DNA of 64,000 nucleotides from JACOMS01 sp051252005 (GTDB lineage: Bacteria; Pseudomonadota; Alphaproteobacteria; Caulobacterales; Maricaulaceae): the NCBI GenBank assembly GCA_051252005.1, contig JBPOEZ010000003.1:310001-374000 (forward strand). Direction: 5' to 3'. Shown piece after piece: positions 26,123 to 35,571 of this stretch. Numbering within the stretch: position 1 is the first letter of the stretch; every line of letters starts with the position of its first letter. The notes under the pieces are model-generated. The model made no database searches and had not been told where the DNA came from. It was given only the letters and a program-made list of their open reading frames with translations. The position numbers and the translations under genes were made by a program.

Positions 26123-26465
26123 TTTTGTCAATCTTTCGTTAACTTGCCACATATTTCGCTCGTGGCCAAACAGAAGCGTCCCTGCTTTACGAATATTTGT
26201 GGATTATTCCTGATTAGCCTAGCGTGCTCACTCAAACATATGAGAAAAGGCTAATGTTGCGGGCATTCCGCCTGTGTCAACGAAGGCAATATGACCCTCT
26301 TTGCTATAGCGGACATGTTTTACAGAATCGGTGACGGCAACCATCGCTTTCTTGAACTATAGCGTAAGATTTCACAGCCTATGTCTTTACCAAGACGGAA
26401 CCAAGCTGTACCTTAAGCATTACATGGAACAGTTTACGCAAAACACCCCAGCTTGGAGTTCTCAC
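26123..26465. other. Intergenic stretch, no gene seen
   Basis: About 340 bases between the SOS box of ssb and the next rightward gene. The rightward frame stays open from 26331, but the predicted residues before 26466 are not a credible signal peptide. I see no RNA gene or clear hairpin. Confidence 0.5.
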
Positions 26466-26918
26466 TTGAAATATTGCATTGCCTTTGTCGCCGCTTTTAG
26501 TCTGAGCGCTTGCACGACCACACAAGCGAAGAAAAACGTTATGGATACGCCTGAAGCCGTTGTCGAAGCTCCTGTGAAAGCTTTAAACCTACAAAAGAAA
26601 GACATCCCTGACTTTCTGGAAACGCTTGGCAACCCTTATGACGGCACTAGCGAAATGAGCTGCGTAGCTCTTACGGCGGACATCGACCGGCTGACTGAGT
26701 TTGCGGGGCCTGACTGGGATTCAGACGATCATTTCACCAAGACGGGCCGCACAACATCAGAATTCGTAGACGCCATATTGCCCTATGGCGGCCTTGTTCG
26801 TTTTATATCGGGGGCCTCTGAGCATGATAAAAAGCTTGTCGCCACGACAGATTACGCCATCGTGCGCCGCGCTCACCTTAAAACACTCCGGACTGAAAAA
26901 GGCTGCGCCACAAATTAA
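26466..26918 (+). CDS. Small putative lipoprotein of unknown function
   Basis: Starting at TTG 26466, the 150-residue product has a lipoprotein signal (MKYCIAFVAAFSLSAC, Cys16) followed by a soluble domain with two cysteines (MSCVALTAD, EKGCATN) that might pair. GGAG at 26455-26458 lies seven bases before the TTG, supporting this start over an ATG at 26331 that would bury the signal. No family is recognised. It reads towards recG, which starts about 60 bases on. Confidence 0.65.
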   Translation: MKYCIAFVAAFSLSACTTTQAKKNVMDTPEAVVEAPVKALNLQKKDIPDFLETLGNPYDGTSEMSCVALTADIDRLTEFAGPDWDSDDHFTKTGRTTSEFVDAILPYGGLVRFISGASEHDKKLVATTDYAIVRRAHLKTLRTEKGCATN

Positions 26919-26977
26919 GAGCATGGCAGCCTTTTCGCTGCCTTGCTAAGGCGCTGTTTCTAGCCGTATAGAGACCT

Positions 26978-29059
26978 ATGAGGCCTGATAGTCTATTTCC
27001 ATACTTTGCCGACGTCACATCTCTTAAAGGCGTGGGAGACCGCGTGCGCGTGGCGCTCGAACGCGCTATGGGAACACGTGTGAAAGACCTTCTGTTCACG
27101 CCGCCCGCCAGTATGATCGACCGCTCGTACCGCCCAAGCATTTCCGGCGCTAAGAAAGACGACATCTGCACCTTCACAGTCACAGTGGGGAGCCACAGCG
27201 TCCCCTCCAACCGAAGCCGTCCATACCGCATCCGCGTCTTTGACGATACGGGCGATATGACCCTCGTCTTTTTTCAGGCGCGCGCGGATTATTTAAACCG
27301 CATACTCCCGGAAGGCTCAACGCGGCTTGTGTCAGGCAAAACGGATGTGTTCAATGCCGAGCTGCAAATGACCCATCCGGATTATGTTCTCGCGCCAGAA
27401 CAGGCTGATAACCTCCCCCTCTATGAGACCCAATACCCCCTGACGGCAGGTCTTTCGCAAAAAGTCGCGCGCAAAGCGGTTATGCAGGCGGTCGACAGAG
27501 TATCACCGCTGCCTGAATGGCTAGATGAACACATGATAGCGCAGCAGAACTGGCCGGACTTTCACGAAGCCTTAGAGCATATGCACAAGCCAGAACATCC
27601 GGTTGATGCCACCCCAAGCGCGCCGTCGCGGCAACGTCTCGCCTATGATGAACTACTCGCCAAACAGCTCGCTATGGCTTTGGTAAGAGAGAACACGCGA
27701 AGACAGGCAGGGCGCGCTTTCGATACGCCGGGAACCTATGTGGATGAGGTTCTGGCCGCCGCGCCTTTTAAACCTACGGGCGCGCAGTCCAGCGCCTTTG
27801 CCGAAATTTCAGCTGACCTCAAATCTCCCTACCGAATGGCGCGCTTGCTTCAAGGCGATGTCGGCGCAGGTAAAACATTCGTCGCCGCCATGGCCGCCGC
27901 ACACGTCGCAGAGAGCAAAGCCCAAGTGGCCATTATGGCGCCGACTGAAATCCTTGCACGGCAGCACGCCGACACTCTTAAAGCCATGCTCGCGCCTGCG
28001 GGGTTGACCGTTGAAGCCCTCACGGGCCGCGATAAAGGCAAGCCGCGCGAAGCGATTATGACAGGCCTTTCCGAAGGCTACATTGATGTCATTATCGGCA
28101 CTCATGCGCTCTTTCAGGACAAGGTCGAGTTCCATGACCTTGGCCTTGTGATTATCGACGAGCAGCACCGCTTCGGCGTACATGACCGCATGAAACTTAC
28201 GCAAAAAGGTAGCCGTCCTGACCTTTTGGTCATGACCGCCACGCCGATCCCGCGTACCCTCGCGCTAACATCCTATGGGGATTTAGACGTTTCAAAACTA
28301 GACGAAAAACCCGCAGGACGCCTCCCGATTGAAACTCGCATTCTCCCTATGGAAAGGCTGGATAGCGTGGCGGACGGAGTGGCGCGCGCAGTCGAGGCCG
28401 GTAGCCAAGTTTACTGGGTCTGCCCGCTCGTCGAAGATAGTGATCTCATAGACCTGACCTCTGTTGAAGATCGGCACCGTTATTTATCCGCGCGCTTTGG
28501 CGCGCGCGTTGGTCTTTTACACGGACGGCTTTCGGCGCAAGAGAAGCAGTCTATTTCGGAAAGCTTTAAACGCGGCGACTATGACATTCTTGTCGCCACA
28601 ACGGTTATTGAAGTCGGAGTCGATGCGCCCAATGCCACCGTGATTGTTATTGAACATGCGGAGCGCTTTGGACTCGCGCAGCTCCACCAACTGCGCGGGC
28701 GTGTTGGGCGTTCGGACAAGCAATCATCATGCCTTCTGCTCTATCAAGGTCCCTTATCTGTGAGCGGGAAAGCGAGATTAGAGATCATGCGCTCCTCCGA
28801 AGACGGCTTTATGATTGCGGAAAAAGACTGGGAACTGCGCGGCTCGGGTGATCTTTTGGGCGCGCGCCAAAGCGGACTACCGAAGTTCCATTTAGCCGAT
28901 TTAGACGTGCACAAAGCACTTCTGGAAACCGCTTATCAGGACGCACGGCATCTGGCGCAAATGGATCCCGCGCTCGAAACTCCGCGCGGCGAAGCGGCGC
29001 GCAACTTACTATATTTGTTTGAGCAGGATTACGGCATCGCGCTTATGAAGGCAGGATAA
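26978..29059 (+). CDS. recG: ATP-dependent DNA helicase RecG
   Basis: RecG remodels stalled forks and Holliday junctions. The 693-residue protein has the N-terminal wedge/OB region (FTVTVGSHSVPSNRSRPYRIRVFDDTGDM, about residues 60-120) and a superfamily 2 helicase core: Walker A GDVGAGKT, motif II DEQHRFG, motif III TATPIPRT, and motif VI QLRGRVGRS. The tail WELRGSGDLLGARQSG is typical of RecG. Length is standard. ATG 26978 gives the usual N-terminus. Confidence 0.96.
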   Translation: MRPDSLFPYFADVTSLKGVGDRVRVALERAMGTRVKDLLFTPPASMIDRSYRPSISGAKKDDICTFTVTVGSHSVPSNRSRPYRIRVFDDTGDMTLVFFQARADYLNRILPEGSTRLVSGKTDVFNAELQMTHPDYVLAPEQADNLPLYETQYPLTAGLSQKVARKAVMQAVDRVSPLPEWLDEHMIAQQNWPDFHEALEHMHKPEHPVDATPSAPSRQRLAYDELLAKQLAMALVRENTRRQAGRAFDTPGTYVDEVLAAAPFKPTGAQSSAFAEISADLKSPYRMARLLQGDVGAGKTFVAAMAAAHVAESKAQVAIMAPTEILARQHADTLKAMLAPAGLTVEALTGRDKGKPREAIMTGLSEGYIDVIIGTHALFQDKVEFHDLGLVIIDEQHRFGVHDRMKLTQKGSRPDLLVMTATPIPRTLALTSYGDLDVSKLDEKPAGRLPIETRILPMERLDSVADGVARAVEAGSQVYWVCPLVEDSDLIDLTSVEDRHRYLSARFGARVGLLHGRLSAQEKQSISESFKRGDYDILVATTVIEVGVDAPNATVIVIEHAERFGLAQLHQLRGRVGRSDKQSSCLLLYQGPLSVSGKARLEIMRSSEDGFMIAEKDWELRGSGDLLGARQSGLPKFHLADLDVHKALLETAYQDARHLAQMDPALETPRGEAARNLLYLFEQDYGIALMKAG

Positions 29060-29078
29060 AAACTTACTAAGTTTCTGG

Positions 29079-29549
29079 CTATAAATTCTCTGGCCATTGA
29101 GAAAACGGAAAGACCGACAGATTTGAATTGAAATAGCGTTTATCGTAGCTAACTTCCTCGCCAAGCCAGTCCGGCTTTTCAAAAGCATGCCCTTCATCTG
29201 GCAGCTCAATCTCGGCAATTACAAGCCCAGCATTTCGCCCAAAGAACTCATCCACTTCCCACTTCAAATCACCCATAGGTACGATCCAGCGCTTTTTCTC
29301 AACGAGCGGCCCGCTGCAAAGAGTCAGCATATCTTCCGCGTCAGCGACGGGAATCGCATATTCAAATTCTTTACGGCTCAGTCCTGCCGTCGGTCCCTTT
29401 ACAGTCAGAAAGGCACGCGCGCCCGCAATACGGACACGGACAGTGGCTTGATTTTTGTCATTAAGATAACCTTGGCGGAAATCCGCTGGCACGCCAACTT
29501 TCCACGCGTCGCTAACGACTAAAAACTTTCGCTCAATTTCAATGGCCAT
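29079..29549 (-). CDS. CYTH-domain phosphatase
   Basis: The 156-residue protein is a single CYTH domain, the triphosphate tunnel fold of class IV adenylyl cyclases and inorganic tripolyphosphatases. The signature EIERKFLV (ExExK) is at residues 3-10, and alternating basic/acidic strands (ATVRVRIAG, FLTVKGP, EFEYAIP, WEVDEFFG, VIAEIELPDE) line the tunnel. Tripolyphosphatase activity is the safest guess. It begins only one base after the end of the glutaryl-CoA dehydrogenase gene and is probably cotranscribed with it. Confidence 0.88.
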   Translation of the reverse strand: MAIEIERKFLVVSDAWKVGVPADFRQGYLNDKNQATVRVRIAGARAFLTVKGPTAGLSRKEFEYAIPVADAEDMLTLCSGPLVEKKRWIVPMGDLKWEVDEFFGRNAGLVIAEIELPDEGHAFEKPDWLGEEVSYDKRYFNSNLSVFPFSQWPENL

Positions 29550-29550
29550 A

Positions 29551-30738
29551 TTAGTAAAACGCTTGAATACCCGTTTGAGCGCGACCTAAAATCAGCGCGT
29601 GAATATCGTGCGTGCCTTCATAGGTGTTCACAGTTTCAAGGTTCATAGCATGGCGCAAAACATGGTAGTCCTCTGAGATACCGTTACCGCCGTGAATGTC
29701 GCGCGCAACCCGCGCAATATCGAGAGCTTTGCCGCAATTATTACGCTTCATGAGCGAGATAGACTCAGGACTATACGCGCCCTTATCAAGCGCGCGGCCT
29801 AGCGCAAGAGATCCGTGAAGACCAAGCGCGATATCGGTTTGCATGTCTGCGAGCTTCTTTTGCACGATTTGTGTCGCCGCAATAGGTTTGCCAAAAACGA
29901 TGCGCTCAAGCGCATAATCCCGCGAGGCGTGCCAGCAAAATTCTGCAGCTCCCATCGCGCCCCAGCTAATCCCGTAACGGGCTTTGTTCAAACACGAGAA
30001 AGGCCCGCGTAATCCGGTAACTTCAGGGAACAGGTTTTCTTCTGGAACGAAGCAGTCGTCCAAAGCAATTTCGCCGGTGATCGAGGCACGTAAAGACAGC
30101 TTGCCTTTTATCTCAGGTGTGGCGAAACCCTCCATTCCGCGTTCAACTGTAAAACCGCGAATTTTGCCATCTAGCTTTGCCCAGACCACGGCTACATCCG
30201 CTACCGGTGAGTTTGTAATCCACATTTTCGTACCGTTGAGCACATAGCCGCCGTCAACCTTTTTGGCTGTCGTCCGCATCGCGCCCGGATCAGAGCCGCC
30301 GTCCGGTTCGGTAAGGCCGAAACAGCCAATCCATTCACCGGAGGCCAGTTTAGGCAGGTACTTTTTCTTATTCGCTTCGGAGGCAAAGCTTTCAATCGGA
30401 TACATAACAAGAGAACTCTGCACGGACATCATGGAGCGATATCCGCTATCCACCCGTTCGACTTCGCGGGCGACAAGACCGTAAACAACATGGCTAGCGT
30501 CAATCCCGCCATATTGTTCGGCGACCATCGCGCCAAGCAAGCCAAGCTCGCCCATTTCCGTGAAAATTTCGCGGTCAAATCGTTCTTCCCGGTTGGCGGA
30601 AATCACGCGCGGCATAAGCTTATCCGTGCAATAATTGCGGGCCATATCCCGTATCATTCGCTCGTCCTCGGTAAGCTGTTCTTCGAGGAAAAGAGGGTCT
30701 TCCCATTTATGGGTAAGCTTGGAGTTTTTATCAGCCAT
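29551..30738 (-). CDS. gcdH: Glutaryl-CoA dehydrogenase
   Basis: GcdH oxidises and decarboxylates glutaryl-CoA to crotonyl-CoA in lysine and tryptophan degradation. The 395-residue protein is an acyl-CoA dehydrogenase family member with GCFGLTEPDGGSDPGAM, KMWITNSPVADVAVVWAK, and the GCDH-typical C-terminus GGNGIS...NTYEGTHDIHALILGRAQTG, whose Glu is the catalytic base. The start has a GGAG-type site upstream. The CYTH gene follows immediately. Neighbouring astA suggests a block of amino-acid catabolism. Confidence 0.93.
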   Translation of the reverse strand: MADKNSKLTHKWEDPLFLEEQLTEDERMIRDMARNYCTDKLMPRVISANREERFDREIFTEMGELGLLGAMVAEQYGGIDASHVVYGLVAREVERVDSGYRSMMSVQSSLVMYPIESFASEANKKKYLPKLASGEWIGCFGLTEPDGGSDPGAMRTTAKKVDGGYVLNGTKMWITNSPVADVAVVWAKLDGKIRGFTVERGMEGFATPEIKGKLSLRASITGEIALDDCFVPEENLFPEVTGLRGPFSCLNKARYGISWGAMGAAEFCWHASRDYALERIVFGKPIAATQIVQKKLADMQTDIALGLHGSLALGRALDKGAYSPESISLMKRNNCGKALDIARVARDIHGGNGISEDYHVLRHAMNLETVNTYEGTHDIHALILGRAQTGIQAFY

Positions 30739-30774
30739 TACCGGCTCCTATACTATGGTAAAACGATTAGAATA

Positions 30775-31815
30775 TTAAGCGTGCGATTTGACAAGAGATA
30801 GCCGAGGCTTTTTTCTGGCCCTCGCCGGAGTTTTCCACACATTGACGCTCTCGCCGGATTGGCATCTTAAAGCCTTCACAGCGGTAGAGGACGCATGGAT
30901 AGTTCCGTCTTTTGTATAGCCGCGCGTAACCACGGCGCGAAAATCGGCAACTGTCCCCGTACTCATCAACATAAAGTCATGTGAGCCCGTATTTTCATCC
31001 GCATATATCGCAGCTTTTTGCGTTTCCATATTGGTGCGGATGGTGTCGCGGTAGACAGACATAATTGGCCCCGCATCAAACAAATCAATCGTCCCAGAAA
31101 AGATGAACCCTTCGCCTTGTAAAAGCCTCATCGCGGCTCGGCCCGAAGGGTGCGGCTGCGCTATAGACGCCCTGACATCTTTCGGTAGCTTTGCGGTTGG
31201 AATTTGGCCCAAAGGCACGATCGATCCGAGAGCGTCAGGGTTGCGGTCATAATATTCCATATCGGCTTCGAGGAACGTCTTCTCGAGCTTATCCTTAAAT
31301 AGGAAATCATAAAGCGGGCTGCCGTCGACGCCGCATATCCCGCGCAGTTCTGCGATGACCGTATCGCCAAACCGCCAAGGCTCGGCCTCCATAAGGTGAT
31401 AGCGGGCTTTGGCGAGGTAACGCCCTAGCCCGTCGGCTCTGTAGTCTTCATGCAAAAAAAGCGAGCCGACTTCCGTCGCCCCAAGAAATCTGGACGAGGC
31501 TTCAAGGTGCTGATCAAGTCCGTCGCCCTTAAGATCAAAATTGATAAATGGCGCCTCGACGCCCACGCACGTTTTCACCGCAGCGCAGCCGACAAGCCGC
31601 CCTGTTTCTATTTCCACCATACCCATCAAATATTTATGCGGGACATCGACAGGCTTCGTTCCGGCAAAGCTTTTCTCTGCGCTGGCAATATAGTCTTTTA
31701 GAAAATCTAGACGCGGCTGCAGGCTAGAAAGCCCCCCTGCGGAAGTTTTAACAAGATCGAGTAAATCTTGGGCGTCCGACATTTGGATCGGGCGAATAAG
31801 GAAACTGTGGCTCAC
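30775..31815 (-). CDS. astA: Arginine N-succinyltransferase
   Basis: AstA transfers succinyl from succinyl-CoA to arginine, the first step of the arginine succinyltransferase pathway. The 346-residue protein fits the family length and starts SHSFLIRPIQMSDAQDLLDLVKTSAGGLSSL, with LFLHEDYRADGLGRYLAKARY (acyl-CoA-binding GNAT-type loop) in the middle. I place the start at GTG 31815 since homology begins at FLIRP; the frame is open to a TTG at 31848. The other ast genes are not in this window. It is divergent from an Lrp/AsnC regulator, which may control it. Confidence 0.9.
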   Translation of the reverse strand: MSHSFLIRPIQMSDAQDLLDLVKTSAGGLSSLQPRLDFLKDYIASAEKSFAGTKPVDVPHKYLMGMVEIETGRLVGCAAVKTCVGVEAPFINFDLKGDGLDQHLEASSRFLGATEVGSLFLHEDYRADGLGRYLAKARYHLMEAEPWRFGDTVIAELRGICGVDGSPLYDFLFKDKLEKTFLEADMEYYDRNPDALGSIVPLGQIPTAKLPKDVRASIAQPHPSGRAAMRLLQGEGFIFSGTIDLFDAGPIMSVYRDTIRTNMETQKAAIYADENTGSHDFMLMSTGTVADFRAVVTRGYTKDGTIHASSTAVKALRCQSGESVNVWKTPARARKKPRLSLVKSHA

Positions 31816-31914
31816 GCGATACTCTTCGTTAGAGGTATAAATGGCCAATGTTTTTCATCGACTCGTCATCCCTATAACACCAAATATTTAAGGCTTTTTG
31901 TAGTCGCAATTTGG

Positions 31915-31926
31915 ACAATTTATTGT
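31915..31926. promoter_or_regulatory. Small palindrome in the astA-regulator intergenic region
   Basis: ACAAT and ATTGT are inverted around two bases. The site lies in the 158-base divergent region between astA and the Lrp-type gene, 48 bases before the latter, as expected for an autoregulatory Lrp/AsnC operator. The match is short. Confidence 0.35.
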
Positions 31927-31973
31927 ATAAATACGCGCACAATGATCACACAATTAGCCAAATCGGGGCAATA

Positions 31974-32405
31974 ATGCGCGTAACCTTTAAAGATCAGCAG
32001 CTTTTAGATATTTTACGCGACCATGGACGCACGAGCGCAACGGACCTCGCCAAGCTCCTGGGCATCTCGCGCTCTACTATACAGAAACGCCTCGAGAGAC
32101 TTGAAACAGAAGGTGTTATAGACGGGTATAGTGTGCGCCTGTCCAGCGCTTATCTTGACCAAGAAATCAAAGCCCATGTGTCCATCACGGTCAGCCCGCG
32201 CCGGACCAATGAAATTATTGAGGACATGCGTAAGCTCGCAGGTGTGCGGGCGATATATTCTGTCTCGGGCCATTACGACCTTATCGCCGAAGTCGCCGCG
32301 CTCACCGTCAACGCTCTTGACGAGACCATCGATAACATCATCGCCATCGACGGGGTGGAACGCACAGAAAGCTCGGTGATCCTATCAACGCGGCTTAAGC
32401 GGTAA
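31974..32405 (+). CDS. Lrp/AsnC-family transcriptional regulator
   Basis: The 143-residue protein has an N-terminal winged HTH (LLDILRDHGRTSATDLAKLLGISRSTIQKRLERLE, about residues 9-45) and a C-terminal RAM effector-binding domain (about 65-140; VRAIYSVSGHYDLIAEVA). Such regulators sense amino acids as octamers. ATG 31974 follows GGGG; an upstream frame from 31911 gives no family residues. Divergent placement next to astA suggests control of arginine catabolism, which is inference. Confidence 0.9.
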   Translation: MRVTFKDQQLLDILRDHGRTSATDLAKLLGISRSTIQKRLERLETEGVIDGYSVRLSSAYLDQEIKAHVSITVSPRRTNEIIEDMRKLAGVRAIYSVSGHYDLIAEVAALTVNALDETIDNIIAIDGVERTESSVILSTRLKR

Positions 32406-32431
32406 GGGTTTAAACGTTAAAGGCCAAAGAC

Positions 32432-33676
32432 TTAATGTCCAACTTCGAAGAGCTTACCTTTCTCTGTGAAGAGAACAATTATGAGCGATAACACGCCCAA
32501 GGCCACGAAGCCGAGCAAGATAGGAATCACATGGCCGTTGAAACTATGCGCGACAGCCCAGCCGAAAACACTGGCAACAGTGGATGTGGCAAACCCGTAA
32601 ATTGAACTCGCCGTGCCAGCATTCGAACCTTGAGGCTCCATAGCGATAGCCGAAAAATTCGCGCCTAACATACCAAAACATCCAAATGTCAAAGCAAACA
32701 GCGGGACAAAAATCTCCAGCCTTTCTCCGAAAAAATACATAGCGAGCACATTCGTAAGCGCCAATGTAATAAACGCGATCATGACACCGTGGCTAATCCG
32801 GCGCATACCAAAACGCTCGACTAAGCGTGCGTTGGTAAGATTGCCAACCGCCAGCGTTCCGGCGATAACCGCAAACCACAAAGCAAAGCGAGCACCTTGA
32901 TTAAACACATCTGAAAAGATTTGCTCGGAGGAGGCGATGAAGGCGAATAAGGCCCCAAAGATAACGCCGCTCGCGGCCATATATCCAAAGGTTTCGCGTT
33001 CTTTTAATACGTTGATGAAGGCTTGTCCCACAGTCCTCAGCTTAAAAGGATGCCGCGAGGCCTCGGGCAGCGTTTCCGGCAATCTGAAATTCACCCAGAC
33101 TAAAACCATAAGACCCGCGATTCCGAGAACTCCAAAAGACCACTGCCAAGATGAAAGATGAATAACCCCCTGCCCGACGGCAGGCGCAATGATTGGCACG
33201 ATCATAAATATCGTCATGACAAGGGACATAATCCGCGCCATAGCGCGCCCGGCCACAAGGTCTCTCACGATAGAAACGGCCACCACACGAATGCCGGACG
33301 AGACGACTCCCTGCAAAAAGCGAGTTAGCAATAAAAGCTCGAATGTTGTCGTCATCATACAAGCAAATGAAGCCACCGCGTAGCCGATGAGGCACAGACG
33401 AAGAAGCGAACGCCTCCCATAAGAATCAGAGATCGGCCCAAAAACAAGCTGCGGAACGCCAAAGCCTAGTATGTACGAAAAAACAACAAGCTGCTGATCG
33501 TTGGGGCGCGTGAGTTCGTATGTCGCCGAGATATCATCAAGCGCAGGCAGCATAATGTCGATAGCAAAAGCGTTCAGCGCCATCAACGCAGCCACAAGCG
33601 TCACCAATTCCCATAACGGCATGGGCAAAGAGGCATTCGCCAATATATCTTCACGTTTTGGGGTGGGTTTCGTCAC
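32432..33676 (-). CDS. Bcr/CflA-type MFS drug exporter
   Basis: The 414-residue protein has twelve predicted membrane helices. The N-terminus (LNAFAIDIMLPALDDISATYEL) and the stretch GVPQLVFGPISDSYGRRSLLRLCLIGY (MFS motif A between helices 2 and 3) are characteristic of the Bcr/CflA drug-resistance branch. RFLQGVVSSGIRVVAVSIVRDLV matches helix 4-5. It exports compounds by proton antiport; the substrate is unknown. It ends 27 bases from the convergent regulator gene. Confidence 0.9.
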   Translation of the reverse strand: MTKPTPKREDILANASLPMPLWELVTLVAALMALNAFAIDIMLPALDDISATYELTRPNDQQLVVFSYILGFGVPQLVFGPISDSYGRRSLLRLCLIGYAVASFACMMTTTFELLLLTRFLQGVVSSGIRVVAVSIVRDLVAGRAMARIMSLVMTIFMIVPIIAPAVGQGVIHLSSWQWSFGVLGIAGLMVLVWVNFRLPETLPEASRHPFKLRTVGQAFINVLKERETFGYMAASGVIFGALFAFIASSEQIFSDVFNQGARFALWFAVIAGTLAVGNLTNARLVERFGMRRISHGVMIAFITLALTNVLAMYFFGERLEIFVPLFALTFGCFGMLGANFSAIAMEPQGSNAGTASSIYGFATSTVASVFGWAVAHSFNGHVIPILLGFVALGVLSLIIVLFTEKGKLFEVGH

Positions 33677-33770
33677 GCATTAGGCCTTAAATTAAGCCTT
33701 GTCTATGCGCCTCTTAGCTTATGAGGGCAAGCCTCACATTTGCATGACTAACGCGCAAATTTGCCAGTAA

Positions 33771-34256
33771 CTAATCCCGAAAGTTTTTGTATTGAAGAGG
33801 GAGTTCAAGCTTAAGGCCTTTGACGAATTGAATGGCGTCTTGGAGGTCGTCGCGTTTTTTGCCTGTCACGCGAAGTTCTTCGCCTTGAATGGCGACTTGG
33901 ACTTTCATTTTGGCGGACTTGATGTCTTTAACGATCTGTTTCGCCAAGTCTTTTTCTATGCCTTCTTTGACGACAATTTTTTGGCGCACTGATTGTCCGG
34001 CGGCAGGCTCGACTTTTTGGTAGTCAAGCTGCCCTGGCTCGATGCCGCGCTTATTGAGATTACTACGCAAGATCTCATGCATTTGCTTAAGCTTGAGATC
34101 GTCATCAGCAAAAACAGTGATCACGCCGTCCTTATGCTCAGCTGTAGATTTAGAGCCTTTAAAGTCATAGCGCACAGCAATCTCCCGAGCGAGATTTTGC
34201 ATGGCATTATCGACTTCAGATAAATCAACTTCAGAAACAATATCAAAGGACGGCAT
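33771..34256 (-). CDS. YajQ-family nucleotide-binding protein
   Basis: The 161-residue protein is a full-length YajQ (UPF0234) member: MPSFDIVSEVDLSEVDNAM at the start, YDFKGSKS, and the basic ending QFVKGLKLELPLQYKNFRD. The family has two RNP-like folds and some members bind cyclic di-GMP or nucleic acid. It is 12 bases downstream of the acyl-CoA dehydrogenase gene on the same strand and may be cotranscribed with it, but is commonly found elsewhere. Confidence 0.94.
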   Translation of the reverse strand: MPSFDIVSEVDLSEVDNAMQNLAREIAVRYDFKGSKSTAEHKDGVITVFADDDLKLKQMHEILRSNLNKRGIEPGQLDYQKVEPAAGQSVRQKIVVKEGIEKDLAKQIVKDIKSAKMKVQVAIQGEELRVTGKKRDDLQDAIQFVKGLKLELPLQYKNFRD

Positions 34257-34267
34257 GTGTATTCCTC

Positions 34268-35512
34268 TTAGACTTTTTGGTTCGTATAGCTACGAAGCTC
34301 CTTACGCGCAACCTGTCTACGGTGAACAGCATCTGGACCATCGGCAAAACGGAGTGTCCGCTGACCTTGGAACATTTGAACAAGCGGCGTGTCTTGTGAA
34401 ATACCCGTTCCGCCATACATTTGCATGGCTTGGTCAATGACTTCGAGAGACATGCGGGGCGCTTCGACCTTAATCATAGACACCCACGGCGCTGCGTCAC
34501 GTTTGGACATCGTATCCATAGCCCATGCTGCTTTTAAACAGAGTAATCGTGCTTGTTCGATTTTAATACGGCTCTCGGCAATGATGTCAAAGTTCGCACC
34601 AAGGAAAGCGAGCTGCTTACCAAACGCTTCGCGCTCAAGTGAGCGCTTACAAAGCAGCTGCAACGCTTTTTCAGCTTGGCCAATAGAGCGCATGCAATGG
34701 TGAATACGGCCAGGGCCCAATCGTCCCTGTGACACTTCAAAACCCGCGCCTTCGCGGATAAGAATTGCGTCAGCCGGAATGCGGACATTGGTGAATTTCA
34801 CGTGCATATGACCATGGGGGGCGTCGTCATGGCCAAACACCATCATAGGACGGAGAACCTCATACCCCGGAAGATCAGCTTCGACCACAAACATAGAATG
34901 TTGTTCATGCTTAGAGCGTTCTTCGCTTGGCGTTGCCGCCATAAGAATAAAGACTTTACAGCGCGGGTCACCTGCGCCTGATGACCAGTATTTCTCGCCG
35001 TTTAGCACCCACTCATCACCGTCTTTTACGGCTGTGAATTCAAGGTTCGTCGCATCAGAAGACGCCACATCAGGCTCCGTCATCAGGAAGGCAGAACGGA
35101 TTTTGCCTTCGAGAAGAGGCTTAAGCCATTTTTCTTTATGTTCTGGCGTGCCGTAACGTTCCAGCACTTCCATATTGCCCGTGTCGGGCGCGGAGCAGTT
35201 CATAGCTTCGGACGCCATATGGACCCAGCCAAGCTCTTCAGCGACATAAGCATACTCGACAGTCGTAAGGCCATAGCCCTCTTTAGAGTCAGTGAGCCAA
35301 AAGTTCCAAAGCCCCCGCTTACGCGCCTCGTCTTTCATAGTTTCAAGAATTTCTGTCTGGCGCTCGGAATAGCTAAACCGTCCGTTCGGCCCAGTCCCGA
35401 TCAATGAGTCGAACTCCTCATTGAGAGGCGCCACAAAATTTCGTGTAAAGTCTCTGATTTTTTCAACAAGCGGAGCAACTTTCTCGCTCATGCCAAGGTC
35501 CATAACAGCCAT
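34268..35512 (-). CDS. Acyl-CoA dehydrogenase, ACAD10/11-like
   Basis: The 414-residue protein is a flavin acyl-CoA dehydrogenase with AFLMTEPDVASSDATNLEF, EKYWSSGAGDPRCKVFILM, and the C-terminal MYGGTGISQDTPL and FADGPDAVHRRQVAR. This subgroup pairs with APH-type kinases, fused in human ACAD10/11 and separate in bacterial levulinate operons. The partner kinase gene is the next one upstream on the strand. ATG 35512 has AAGGA seven bases upstream. In that chemistry the enzyme acts on a phosphorylated 4-hydroxyacyl-CoA; the substrate here is inferred. Confidence 0.9.
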   Translation of the reverse strand: MAVMDLGMSEKVAPLVEKIRDFTRNFVAPLNEEFDSLIGTGPNGRFSYSERQTEILETMKDEARKRGLWNFWLTDSKEGYGLTTVEYAYVAEELGWVHMASEAMNCSAPDTGNMEVLERYGTPEHKEKWLKPLLEGKIRSAFLMTEPDVASSDATNLEFTAVKDGDEWVLNGEKYWSSGAGDPRCKVFILMAATPSEERSKHEQHSMFVVEADLPGYEVLRPMMVFGHDDAPHGHMHVKFTNVRIPADAILIREGAGFEVSQGRLGPGRIHHCMRSIGQAEKALQLLCKRSLEREAFGKQLAFLGANFDIIAESRIKIEQARLLCLKAAWAMDTMSKRDAAPWVSMIKVEAPRMSLEVIDQAMQMYGGTGISQDTPLVQMFQGQRTLRFADGPDAVHRRQVARKELRSYTNQKV

Positions 35513-35571
35513 AATCTTATCCTTTTCAACAATCATATCCCGCAAAAATTGCGGGTCTTAATAAATGGGTT

